From NCBI RefSeq assembly GCF_042100115.1, contig NC_091273.1, positions 372,001 through 436,000 of the forward strand: 64,000 nucleotides of DNA, given 5' to 3'. The first letter of the stretch is position 1. Each line of letters begins with the position of its first letter. The stretch comes from Alternaria dauci. Taxonomy: Eukaryota; Ascomycota; Dothideomycetes; Pleosporales; Pleosporaceae. Of the stretch, positions 20,618 to 31,263 are shown one piece after another. Both the position numbers and the translations under genes were made by a program. Below the pieces are notes generated by a model. It was not told the DNA's origin, made no database searches, and saw nothing but the letters and a program-made list of their open reading frames with translations.

Positions 20618-23357
20618 TTTTACCACTCGAGTCGCACCGTTGGCACTGTTCGTAACAGGACATGGTGGGTTGATGTGTGGTTATGTGGTGCGTGCACTGC
20701 GGTGATTTCCAACTACAAAATAATGATGGATGACACTCTAATTAGGGATTACAAACACCTCCACATAATTGTGCATATCCATGATGCCTACACACCTCGG
20801 GCGCGTACTCCTTCAAGCCTGTTGATATCCACATATATTAGCCATATATGAAAACATATATGTGTTATCATCGTCCCTTGCCACATATATTAGGCAGCCT
20901 TTAGATCGTGTTCGCTCACTTCAATCCCCCTATCCTGATTATACACTCTTCCTTCCAACTTAATAACGTATATTACAATTCCGTTCTTGCGAATAATAAC
21001 CTGGACTACAACATAAACGCGTTCCCCGTATATGACACGAGCGTCTACTTCGAACTACACGCAGCGAAGTTAGCGCACAGCACGATGCATGCTCTGTGGA
21101 GAAATGAAGCCTTTGCTGGAACGTACTGTTGGCATGGCGCTGAGTGATCTGTGTGTGGGTGATTGTGTGATCTTCATGTTCGCCGTAGCAACTCTGCTCT
21201 TCTGTTTACATACGAAAAGTTTCGCAGAGCCTCAGCTTTTCCGATAACCTAACTGCCAAGCGATACGGTATATGTCGAAGCAACACTGCCGAAGCCATGC
21301 GACCAGGAGCCAATGTAGATTTACATCTCTTTGCGGTTTTGGCCTTGCCTAGACTGATGGGTTCAGGTCTGCAGCTAGGTGTTAGCTATGCACGGCCAAT
21401 AACCTCTCGAATGCAGCGTGTTGTTGGTGCAGTTATCAGGCTGAGGGAGGAGATTGTCCTCATTCGTCGATTTAGTAATATGGGAGAACGTGGTATGGCG
21501 AAGGAGGGTAGTCACCATTGGAAACACGCACTTGAAAAGAAGATCTGACCGCATATGGGCGTTCCAGTGAGCTGCAAACGGCTGCGTGCATTAAAGATGA
21601 CGACAGTGTGCAGATGGTGGACACGGAGTAGGACCTGGAACTGGGCAGGGCTCGCGTCAGCGCAAAGCAACTTGGGTGTGTCTGAGATGAGGCTGATACC
21701 TTTGTTTCCCGGTAACGCAGCTTTGGCAAAGTCAAATTGCCTTCGATGTCGATTCCGACGCGTAAAGCTAGTGTCTCGACAATGTTTTGGCTAGTAAAAG
21801 CTGGCTCCAGGTCGCAAGTCCTTCGTATATATGATGATTGTAGACCGTAAGAGAGGTCTTGGAAGCTGGTGGCATTACTACAATATGTGTAGGTTGCAGG
21901 TGGTGCTGGCCGAATAGTTGTCACAATGTCTCCGCATTGCTCGCTGGGTACAGAAATCAGCGAAAATGCTAGCAAAAGACCTCGCCCAACACCCTCCCAG
22001 TGGACAGATAGGAGACTACTTCGAAAACACCTAGTCGCTGTACATTATATCGTACGCTTACGGGTGTGAGCCTTACCAATTACCGCTGCAGAAAGAGACA
22101 TATGCTTAACCGCGGACATGCTGCTAAGAGCCTGCAGTTCCGTAGGCAGCGCACGCTCAAATTCTTAGCTGGGTTCTCTGTTCAAGAGGGCTCTTATGCA
22201 AATCAGGAGTCGTGCTATCGCTTTCCTTAGGAGAAATGGAAGAAAGAAATGGTTGGTGAGTCTTCAATAAGCCGCAGGCTAGCGCAGGTGGTGCGGACTT
22301 CAATGGGGATAGATGAACAGGGGCGACTAAGGAGGAGTAAGCTTGTCTTCATGGAGCGTGATCCTGATGCTCCACGTAGTAGCGACAGCGCCTGGACTTA
22401 CACAATGGCCTTAAACAAGGGACTCCTGCCTCACTGCTGCTGTTCTCAGCTGTTCATGCAAGATGGGTCGGGGATACACCGCGCGCGCGTTATCCAACCT
22501 TTCCTTCGGCGTTACTATGTGGTATCGTGATGTAAAGCGCGCTTCCAGGTCGGCGAATCGACTGATCACAGTGACATTGTCTTGTCATATCTCGCGACGA
22601 CTCTGGAATCGGGTTTGGAGACGCACACTGGGTTTCGTGCACTGCTAATATCGCATCATCATCGCATCGTCTTCGCTGCTGATGAGGGTTAGGTGGAGGC
22701 TGGGGATCGCGACAGGGTGGCAAGCACGGCGACCTCTCGACCCGACCCCCGAACTGGAATCTCGAGGCGCGGGAAGCTCGCTCACTCTCCCACACACACC
22801 AGGGAGTTTTGCATCCACAATGTATGCCGCAGCACGCGCTCTATTACGGCCTGCTTGCTCAACGGCCTGTTGTCCTCTGAGAATTTGACGCAGACAATAC
22901 TATGGCCATCTCGACATCCCCGGCTTATCTCCTACGCCATTTGTAAGGCCTTGAAAGCGAAGGAGCGCAATCATCGGGATTCATCGCGTCTGCCTCTGCC
23001 CGCTCTATTTACGCGTCACGCTGCTCTTTGCAGAAGATCGCGGTACAAGGCCACATCTGCAGGCAACAGCGCCACGTCGCGATTTGGCGTCTCCCGTTGG
23101 GGGGCAGTGTATCTTCCCTAGGCTGTATTGATTACTTGGGGGCGCGCGCACATTTGACATGACTGGCTGACGTGCCCTTGACCACATCGTTTGACAAGTT
23201 ATGCGTCTCTTTAGTGTGCATCGCCTTTTTGCGTCACTCAGCCATGTCTCGACTGCAACTCACAAAGCTGCGCTACTTCGGTATGCATAACCCTTTCGTT
23301 CATCACACAGGCTGGCATATTCCCATGTAGACGGGATCCGTTATCGAAGCGCAAACC
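20618..23357. other. Long gene-poor stretch before the first HET gene
   Basis: 2.7 kb without a supported gene. AT-rich patches occur around 20700-21050. A minus-strand frame at 21472-21975 and a plus-strand frame at 22249-22530 are open for 167 and 93 codons. The first has no ATG start and neither is recognised. The last ~300 bp should contain the promoter of the HET gene at 23358. Confidence 0.4.
20829..20893. repeat. Short AT-rich direct and inverted repeats
   Basis: The 13-mer CCACATATATTAG occurs at 20829-20841 and again at 20881-20893. Between them CATATATG, AAAA, CATATATG can form a hairpin. Function unknown; it may be a remnant of an AT-rich element. Confidence 0.6.
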
Positions 23358-25492
23358 ATGGCACCATACCAATACCGGCCGCTCAATGAAACTAAAGGAG
23401 AGCTGCGCCTGCTCAGACTGCAGCCTGCGTCGTGGGAGGAGGGCATCGAACTACACATACAGCACGTTCCCCTGTGCGAAAGCCAAAATGTTGGTGCAAT
23501 GCCACAGGGTTTGTTCCAAGTGAAAGAAACTCTACCCCCCAGTTGGACAGCATACGAAACTCTGGAAGGCCGCTACCTGTTCGAGAATACTGATGACGAA
23601 TGTTGTTCCTGGACTCATCCAGATGACAGCATCCCAAGATACATGTACACTCGCGGCAAGACCTACATCGACCAGGAGTATGCCTTTGAGGCACTTTCCT
23701 ATACTTGGGGGAACGACACCGAAACCATACCCATACGCGTTGTCGATGTTGACATTGGAACTGCCTGGGATTTCCTTGTTCGTCCGAATCTCGCAACAGC
23801 GCTGCAATGCCTCCGCTTCACAGCGAAGGAAAGGACACTTTGGATAGACGCAATCTGCATCGACCAAAGTAATCTGGAAGAGCGGGGTAAGCAAGTGAAG
23901 CGTATGGACCAGATATATCGATTCGCGAAGCAAGTAAATGTCTGGCTGGGGCCTGAGTCACAAGAGGACGATAGTACGCGGGCTATGGAGATACTGGGAT
24001 ATATCGGAGCTCAGGTGGAGTACTCGAGGGACCAAAGCTATCTAGAAGCTCCGTCGTGCCAAGAGAAGGGATGGTTCCGTCCCGATGTGGAGATACCCCT
24101 CACTGATCAGGAAGCTATCGCTATTCGGGCTTTACTGGAGCGACCATGGTTCTCAAGACTCTGGATCACACAAGAGGTTCACTTGGCAAATGATTCGACT
24201 CGGCTTTATTGCGGGCGTGATTCGATCTCTTGGTATCACTTTCGCCGAGCCGTGCTCTCCCTGGTTGTCAAACAGACTCTCAACGTCCTGTTACCGCCAC
24301 CACTACTGGCGAAAGTCAGCAATTTGGTTTTCTACAATAGAGACACGCCCTCACTAGGTTTGCTTTGGGCGACGCGACACGCACAGTGCTATGATAGTCG
24401 CGACAGGATATATGCTATCTTGGGGCTCTTGGATTCGCGTTTCTCCATGAATGTAAACCCTGATTACAACATCACCCCAACAGCGACGTATCGGAGAGCT
24501 TGCCATAACTGGCTGGACACATTCGATAAGCTAAGCTTCCTAGAATTCTGTGACATGCCAAAAGGTGGCGGTAATGGGCCATCGTGGGTCCCGGACTGGT
24601 CGAAGGGACTGCCGCGAGAGCCGATGACGTTCGGCCGGTTCGCTTCAGGTCAGAGCTGTACTGGAGGTGCGCGCATCATCGATGACAGCATTCTCGAGGT
24701 CGTCGGAGCAAAATGCGGAGTGATCTCATGGGTAGAGGACTTGACAAAGCGGGAAGATCAGGGGACGTGGGTGTACTGGAGGAGCGTTCTGAAAAAGGTA
24801 TCGCGGTTTGACGAAAAGGTTGACGGCTCGAGCGATGCACAGCTTGATGCCTTTGTCGCCACGCTTTGCGGCAATCGCGTTCGTGAAACATATCCGTCAC
24901 ACATCTATTGGCCAACTGTATCTCAGTGCAAGAGAGCGTTCACATCAGCAGATGGACGGGCACTGAGAATGAATGAAAAAGGCTTTCATGGTTTCCAGAA
25001 TAGTGTACAGGACTTCACCCAAGGGCGGCGCTTCTTCAAGAGCCAGGAGTACATGGGTTTCGGCGCGCAGTCGATAGCAGATGGTACAGCCGATCTGGTA
25101 GCAAGGATTCAAAGGTCTAGCTGACAAAGATAGGCGACATCATTGCAGTGTTGTTGGGTTTCGATGCGCCAGTGATCCTCCGCCCCAAGGCAAGCGGACT
25201 TCATATGATTGTTGGAGAGGCTTATGTCCATGGCCTGATGAGCGGAGAAGCGATTCTTGGGCCACTCCCCTCTGGCTGGCTGGCACAAGCTGCCCGTAGT
25301 CAACAAGGTGCCATGTTTCAAAAGTTTACAAAAGGCTCCGATGGCGCTGTTCTCTACGACCCACGTCTGGGTCCGCTGTGGGAAGTATTTGGATGGCATG
25401 ATCAAACCGCTCTTCCCGCAAACGACCCGCGATTGTTGCCCAGCGCTCTGCAGTATCGAGGTGTCAATGTACAGACCTTCCAGCTCTGTTAA
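23358..25492 (+). CDS. HET-domain (heterokaryon incompatibility) protein
   Basis: HET-domain proteins trigger cell death after fusion of incompatible hyphae or take part in fungal innate immunity; the specific partner is unknown. Exons 23358..25083 and 25134..25492 give 694 residues. The HET core shows FEALSYTWGND, then LWIDAICIDQSN, and RMDQIYRFAKQVNVWLGPE. An AILGLLDSRF block and a WVPDWSK segment follow in the usual order. The 50-nt intron joins the frame into GDIIAVLLGFDAPVILRP, typical of the C-terminal part of this family; without splicing, the first frame stops at 25124. About 120 residues precede the HET core. Confidence 0.9.
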
Positions 25493-25711
25493 ATGTTCCT
25501 CGCCCGTTCACCGTCACGCTACAATATATGCTCGATACAGCTGACAAGATGATTGGATGTTATTACAGTTCTCGCTGCCGGAAACGACCCATCGGCACCA
25601 GAGACGGATGCTACCCTTTTCGCCGACTAAATGTACGTTACTTTTACAAGCAACAGTACACAATCAATGGTGCATGATCTGCGATCAAGAACCTTGATAT
25701 CCGTTGCCACC

Positions 25712-26276
25712 CTACGAGCAAGTTGGAGCCCTAGTCGGCCTTACAGCAGCATTCGAGGGATTCGTTTGTCCACAGCCCGCCGCTGCACCGCCAATCGTAT
25801 CATCAATCGCCGCATTGAACCCAGCTCCACAGTTCGGATCACTGGATACTGTATCAGCAGGAATTCTCAACACCTCTTCCCCAAATCTGGAACTTACCTT
25901 GCACCACCACTAGCATTGTTGAACCACGAGCAGACATCATGCGAGAAGCAATCCTGTGTGTATACGTTGCCGAGTGCAGTGCCTGAACAGCCTGCTCCGC
26001 AGCGGCCATTACAGCTGTAGCTGTGGAGTATGTTAGCTACTACATGGAGGGATCTATGGGAGAATTAATTGCGTACTCTCCACTGTTTACGCTATTCGTG
26101 CCAAAGTTGCTGCCTACGACGCCGGTCCAACGACATGACTGGCCGGCTGCGTTAGTCCATGATGCTGTTGCCGTGGCGCCGACTCTGAGACAAGTTATTG
26201 CGCGTTTGTCTAGGGCAGGAGACGCAGAGACTCGGATTGCCAGGAGAGCCGTGAGGCAGAGACTGAGGAGATGCAT
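25712..26276 (-). CDS. Small secreted protein with KR processing site and CFSHDVC motif
   Basis: Exons 26276..26077, 26020..25898 and 25841..25712 give 150 residues. The N-terminus is a clear signal peptide (about residues 1-18, ending ASA) followed by LDKR, a Kex2-type cleavage site. The mature part has eight or more cysteines, including SCNGRCGAGC and DCFSHDVC; the last resembles the CxxHDxC calcium/active-site helix of secreted phospholipase A2. The calcium loop of a true PLA2 is not clearly visible, so enzymatic activity is uncertain. I believe similar proteins are common in plant-associated Dothideomycetes, which makes it a candidate effector or wall protein (inference). Confidence 0.82.
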
Positions 26277-27633
26277 GTTTGATGTAGGTTTTCAAGAGGT
26301 GGACTACCAGTGTCGGTGGTGGCGGTGCTGCCGATTGTATCTGAGAGATTGTCCGGATACTAGGGATTGGACTTAAATAGTGGGAAGAGGGGGATATACA
26401 GACTACGGCTTCAACGGAGATATTAGACAGATCTACACTGGACTAGTTCACCCACACCAACCGCAAAGCTGGTCAGTACCTTACATCGATCCCATGACGC
26501 GCATTCTTGACCCATGAAGTGCAAGCGCTATAGACTACACCGTCGCAACACTCCCCTTCTGATCGTAGCGTCAACACCCGGCATTTCTTCTAATTTGCCG
26601 ATTGTCGGCCCTGTTCATCTAGCGTCGTGATATTCCGGTGTTGTACCTAGATCTGGCATATGGAAATAGATGAATCGGAGAATTAGCGGAAGCGCGCAGC
26701 CGTCACCCCAAACAGGCGGCATTCATGCCGTTTTGATGCTTTTATGTCTCTAGAAGGGAGATGCGCCTGCCTTTGACGGGAAGATTGGGGTCGCGACATG
26801 CAGGGATGTTATGTTGCAATGATGACGCTATCGAGGCTCGCGGCGCTACCCGGATATAATTTGAGAATCCCAAAACTTATAAGTTTTGATATCATAATGC
26901 TTCTTCCAATCCATATATTCTATGTTGAGTCGCTTTGCTCAGTATGGTAATAAGGTAGTGTGTAATGCAAGCTGACAGAGAAGGTACGCAGGGAACGTAG
27001 CCAAGGGTGAAGCTCACGACGAAGCAGCCTATCACAACGTCGCAATGACACGCACACAGTGCTCAAAGGACTCCGCAGCGTTATTCGATATAGAAAAGAG
27101 CAATGCGCATTCTCAGAGATACTACAACCCGCGCAAGAAGTCGACATGAGCTAGAATGTTGACCTTTCTCCCATAGTCCGAGGTCCAGCCACCCGCATAT
27201 GCTGCTAGCTTTCCCGAGTTAGTCTTGTCGACGGGCTCACCGATATGGAAGCATGTTCTGGGAGGCCGTCTTGGAGAGCTCACTATGAACACCACAGAAC
27301 CACTCCCACTAGCCTGCTCGCCCTACGAAAACCGCTCTTGTACCGAATTGACCCCCTTGGCTGTGCAATGTTTGGGGGCCATGTCCTTGAATGTGAAACA
27401 CGCGATTCGAGCCAAGACGTTCTACGCCTCAGAGCCGATGCCGTGCCTACCAAAGCAGATATTCATCATTCTTGGCCAATCGATTCGGCTTCACGATGAG
27501 CATATCAAGCTCGAGCACACAGATCGGTAATAGCGAGGACTGGTGGCGGCTGGGGTTGACCGCTCATCTATAGCATTGACAAGTCTGCTGCTTACACATC
27601 GCCGGCATCTTTTGAGGGAAGCCACCGCGTGAC
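26277..27633. other. Intergenic, no gene seen
   Basis: 1.36 kb. It should contain the promoter of the secreted-protein gene. The open frames at 26920-27147 and 27225-27530 are short and unrecognised. A perfect 18-bp palindrome lies at 26871-26888. Confidence 0.45.
26871..26888. repeat. Perfect 18-bp palindrome
   Basis: CAAAACTTATAAGTTTTG reads the same on both strands. It lies about 600 bp upstream of the secreted-protein start and 745 bp downstream of the stop of the membrane-protein gene. It could be a dimeric regulator site or chance. Confidence 0.7.
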
Positions 27634-28761
27634 TTAGTTACACTCCGCAGAGATGCCTTCGCTGCGCACAGGCCTGTCCGCATAAGCAAAGACATCAGTC
27701 GAGGGTTCCGACAGACGGTCCTTCCAGTTACTCAAATCGCAACCCTCCATGGCATGCGGAGAGTCAACAAGCCTCCATAGCTCAACGACGAAGCCTATGT
27801 GGTAAAGGTCGTATGCGATCGTGGACATGTACGCTACCCATCCAATGGACAAGACCCACTCGGCAACAGCAGACACAGCAACCACCTTGTTGCAGGTGGA
27901 TGTTGAGTCGTTGATAACCTCGATATCAGTGCAATAATAGACTCCCATACACGTAGCCATAGCAGGGACTTCACGAATTAGCCGAAGTCTCAGAACTCGG
28001 TGCTTCAACTCACCTGCGGCGAATGCTGCTACACAAGTTTTCAGCCATCTGGACACTTCAAGGGGGCGCACCCTGCGGACGTTTCCAATTCGTCTCTTGA
28101 AAGCTCTTCGCACCATGGAATTCGACAGCCAATCGAAAAACTTTGTGTTGCCCATTGCAAATATCTGGATTGATGTTGCCACAAGATGCGCCGTTGGGGC
28201 GGAGTCGATAGGTTGGAAGCTCAGAGCTATGAGGGCACAGCTTGATACAACAGCAAAAAGTGTGGCAGTCATCCTTAACCAGTGACCATGTTTGATCTGA
28301 TTGCTGAGATGACAGAGTGACAGGAACGAAGTGGAGATTAAGACAGCCATCGCAGTGCAGACAATTCGAAAAACCAACGGTCGTCTTCCTCCTATACACG
28401 AGATGTATGGCCACAGCGAGAAGCTCTTACAGATCTGTGGATTTTGATCCTCATCGTTTTGAGGAAGACTGAGATACCATCCGGTGAAGTAAAGAAGCAT
28501 CGAGAGCCAGAGGAAAGTTGCGATGAGGTTGGGAAGGGCGAGAAGCCAATTGCCATAATGGTGAAGGAAGGCCTTAGTGTTTGCGTGGATCCATTGCCAT
28601 ATGGATTTGCTGTCTTCGAGGCGTTGGATTTCTATTAGTAGCCTTCTGTTGGTCTCCTGGAGTTGGCGGAGTAGGTCCTCGTTCTCGTCTGTCAAAAGGG
28701 GCCTCGTGAATGGTTCGCGACAGGAATCAGGAGCGGTCATCTCAGCTCCAAGGACTTTCAT
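27634..28761 (-). CDS. Multi-pass membrane protein, possibly Frag1/DRAM/Sfk1-like
   Basis: 375 residues from the ATG at 28761; another ATG follows at 28740. An N-terminal coiled-coil-like stretch (LLRQLQETNRRLLIEIQRLE) precedes about six hydrophobic segments. WPYISCIGGRRPLVF after the first segment resembles the FPYISDTG-type loop of the Frag1/DRAM/Sfk1 family, and the segment around GNTKFFDWL fits its fourth helix. The C-terminal ~50 residues are soluble. The frame is open upstream to 28884 but without ATG. The family assignment is from pattern memory only; an unrelated six-helix protein is the alternative. Confidence 0.6.
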   Translation of the reverse strand: MKVLGAEMTAPDSCREPFTRPLLTDENEDLLRQLQETNRRLLIEIQRLEDSKSIWQWIHANTKAFLHHYGNWLLALPNLIATFLWLSMLLYFTGWYLSLPQNDEDQNPQICKSFSLWPYISCIGGRRPLVFRIVCTAMAVLISTSFLSLCHLSNQIKHGHWLRMTATLFAVVSSCALIALSFQPIDSAPTAHLVATSIQIFAMGNTKFFDWLSNSMVRRAFKRRIGNVRRVRPLEVSRWLKTCVAAFAAGELKHRVLRLRLIREVPAMATCMGVYYCTDIEVINDSTSTCNKVVAVSAVAEWVLSIGWVAYMSTIAYDLYHIGFVVELWRLVDSPHAMEGCDLSNWKDRLSEPSTDVFAYADRPVRSEGISAECN

Positions 28762-31263
28762 GCCCAACGTTGAATCTGAGGATAAGGTGTGAATCTGGTA
28801 CAATAAGTAATCACAGTTCAAACTCCGGTCACTGAGAGCGCTTACATTAGGGAGTGTATAGGCACTACAATGTTTCGATATCACTACAGCCTCGCGAGGC
28901 TGACATGCAGTTTAAACGCTGGCTAAGGTGTATTTTTAGAACACGCTATAAATATATACACGCATGCGTATATCATAGCTTCTAAAGTAGCCGTGCCCGT
29001 GCACAAGGCTTAAAAGATTCTCTATTCAGTTAAGACATTTACCAAGACTGCTCTAGCTATTGATCTTCTTTACTTTGTTATTGTTTCAATGCCTGCTTAC
29101 ATTACTCGTGGGCTCAGTATCTACCTACCTAGTTTCCTTCCAGCCAAAAGTCGCTTCTCGTCTGGATTACGATACTAGTAATATGTACACACCTTCAACA
29201 TAGGTATCCTGTGAGCGATATTGAGATTGCATACTAACAAAAGGCTTCAGACTGTTTCACTCTAGATCAATGCTCTTGTCTCTGTTCGGATCATTCTCCA
29301 GTTGGTCAAGTACTCGACAGGGCTTGGCTCCAACAATCCTAGACACGTCCCTTTTTGTAGCAAGTCTGGAGGCTACAGCTCTCACTGCATGCTCAAGTAG
29401 GATCAGAGTAAGAGCACAACAGGACCTATGTAGTGAGATGAAGCATGCGACCATCTCATATCTAAGAACATGAAAAGAAGTCACAATTTCAATGGCGCTT
29501 TCTCGTGCAATGCCTCCTTTTTAGCGCCCATGCATGCAGTATGCAAATAACATACGAGGTATCCGCAGTTTGTTGTTCAGACATCGAACAGGGATACGAG
29601 CCGAGGTGGCAGGGCGCTAATGTGAAACTTCCACAACGGAACCGCGATTACCCGCTCGCTTCAATCCCAGATTCAAAAAGTTCAAGAACGCTCATCAGTG
29701 ATGTACTGACAGACACTTCTGTACTTGTACCTAATTCATAGACTTCAAACGACCGATAACGGTTGCGTTTGTCGGTTCCGGTATGGCTGTCTTGACGACA
29801 GCCTTCCTGCTAAATTAAGACCCGCATGCAAGGTACACTATTGCAGTCTTTGAATTGGTGCGAACTTTTCCGTCGTTATAGGTAGTCTGGGGCGATATCG
29901 CATAGGGTGACACCTTATCCCTTGATTTCGCTTCCATCTCGGTTTCCGAAACCTCTCTATTGGCAGCAAATCGCATCGATATTCCTATGCGAGCTTTTGC
30001 CGATGGCTATTACAAGAGCCCGAAAACAATTTATAACTACTTGGGCATTTCTTACTGTCCGCAGAGGTTCTTATCGTATAGTCATGTTATACGGCATGAT
30101 CAATGATCGTGACTTAAGTATCGAAAGACTGAAGGTGTCGGTTTCTGGACATATTGACTCCTTGGCACTTTAACACTATCTCTATAATGACAAAAACACA
30201 TAAGCATTGTACATACGACCATAGGACACTGAAAATTAGTTCTCCCTCGCTATCTGTCAAAACTTGCGGTTCCGTGTTGAGGTCAACTAACTTGTGTTCG
30301 CCCTCGGTTACCCGTTGCAGGAGTCGCGACTCTGTCGCCGTAGCCCCCACCACAGCTAAAAATAACGATTAACGGTCGTTCAATATCCTGTATCCGTCCT
30401 ATGGTGCTCACTGCAATAAAGGCACACTAGATTAAGATAAGGTGCCGCCAGGATGGGGCTCACAATCTTCACGTCCTATTTACGTTGTCTTAGCCGCGGT
30501 CCCACAGTACATGGTACCGAGGTAAGGAACACGAACGCGTCTTCACTCCTCTGCATCATCTAGTCATACGCGTCACATCAAATGCGTTGCTTGCAACACT
30601 CCCCATATACCTGCAGAGACTTCATTTCAATAGTTAGCGTCTCTGCAGCCTTCCTAGAAGCTCGCGCTTCGGCTGGTCACACTTGTAGCAAGACACAACA
30701 TAACATCAGGAACGTAGAGTAAGGACTTATGCAGATTGAAGCGGCACGATGCTTCATTTCGTTTATCTCCAGTCAAAGTCGTGTTCGTCTCTTAGCTGGA
30801 CAAGGTTATATCTATATACTCGAGCTCTCACGATCCTTTCACATGTCTGATATGCTTAGGTATTTGCTGATGTTTTTTTCAAACTAGATGCGCAACTAAT
30901 CGAATTCTACATTGCCAAGAAACCGTACTAAACAATTACAAATCAAAGCTACAAGCTGCAACTACCGACCAGGCTTTCTTGGCGTAAACAGACCCGTTAA
31001 ATACTCCTCCTGCGCCCGCAAAACCTACCACGTACAGCGACAATACCTCCCCAGTAGGCTCGTACTGCGTATTTAATGCTGCTGATCGATGTACTGAAAA
31101 AGATCATCCAATGCATTTCCGCCGGGAACAGTTAAGCGTGTGCGGGAGGTGTTGGATGCTACTGAGGCGTTTGTTAGGGCGAGGATGGGGACGTTAAGTG
31201 ATATGTTGGCGGAATGCGATGTGTAGAGTGAACATGCTTAGCAGGTGTCTTCCAAGTGACATT
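28762..31263. other. Long AT-rich stretch without recognisable gene
   Basis: 2.5 kb. AT-rich patches with frequent TA steps occur around 28920-29130 and 29880-30450. All open frames are under 95 codons and none matches a known family. It may be decayed repeat or former gene sequence; nothing concrete can be named. Confidence 0.4.

Noticed and set aside
21472..22530. Two open frames (minus 21472-21975, plus 22249-22530) share a loose pattern, GID..G.L....KL.
   Set aside because: The first starts on TTG, neither has a recognised family, the match is about 7 of 14 residues, and DNA similarity is weak. It may be chance.
27225..27530. 101-codon plus-strand frame.
   Set aside because: No recognised motif, and an overlapping frame of similar length on the same strand shows the region is simply stop-poor.
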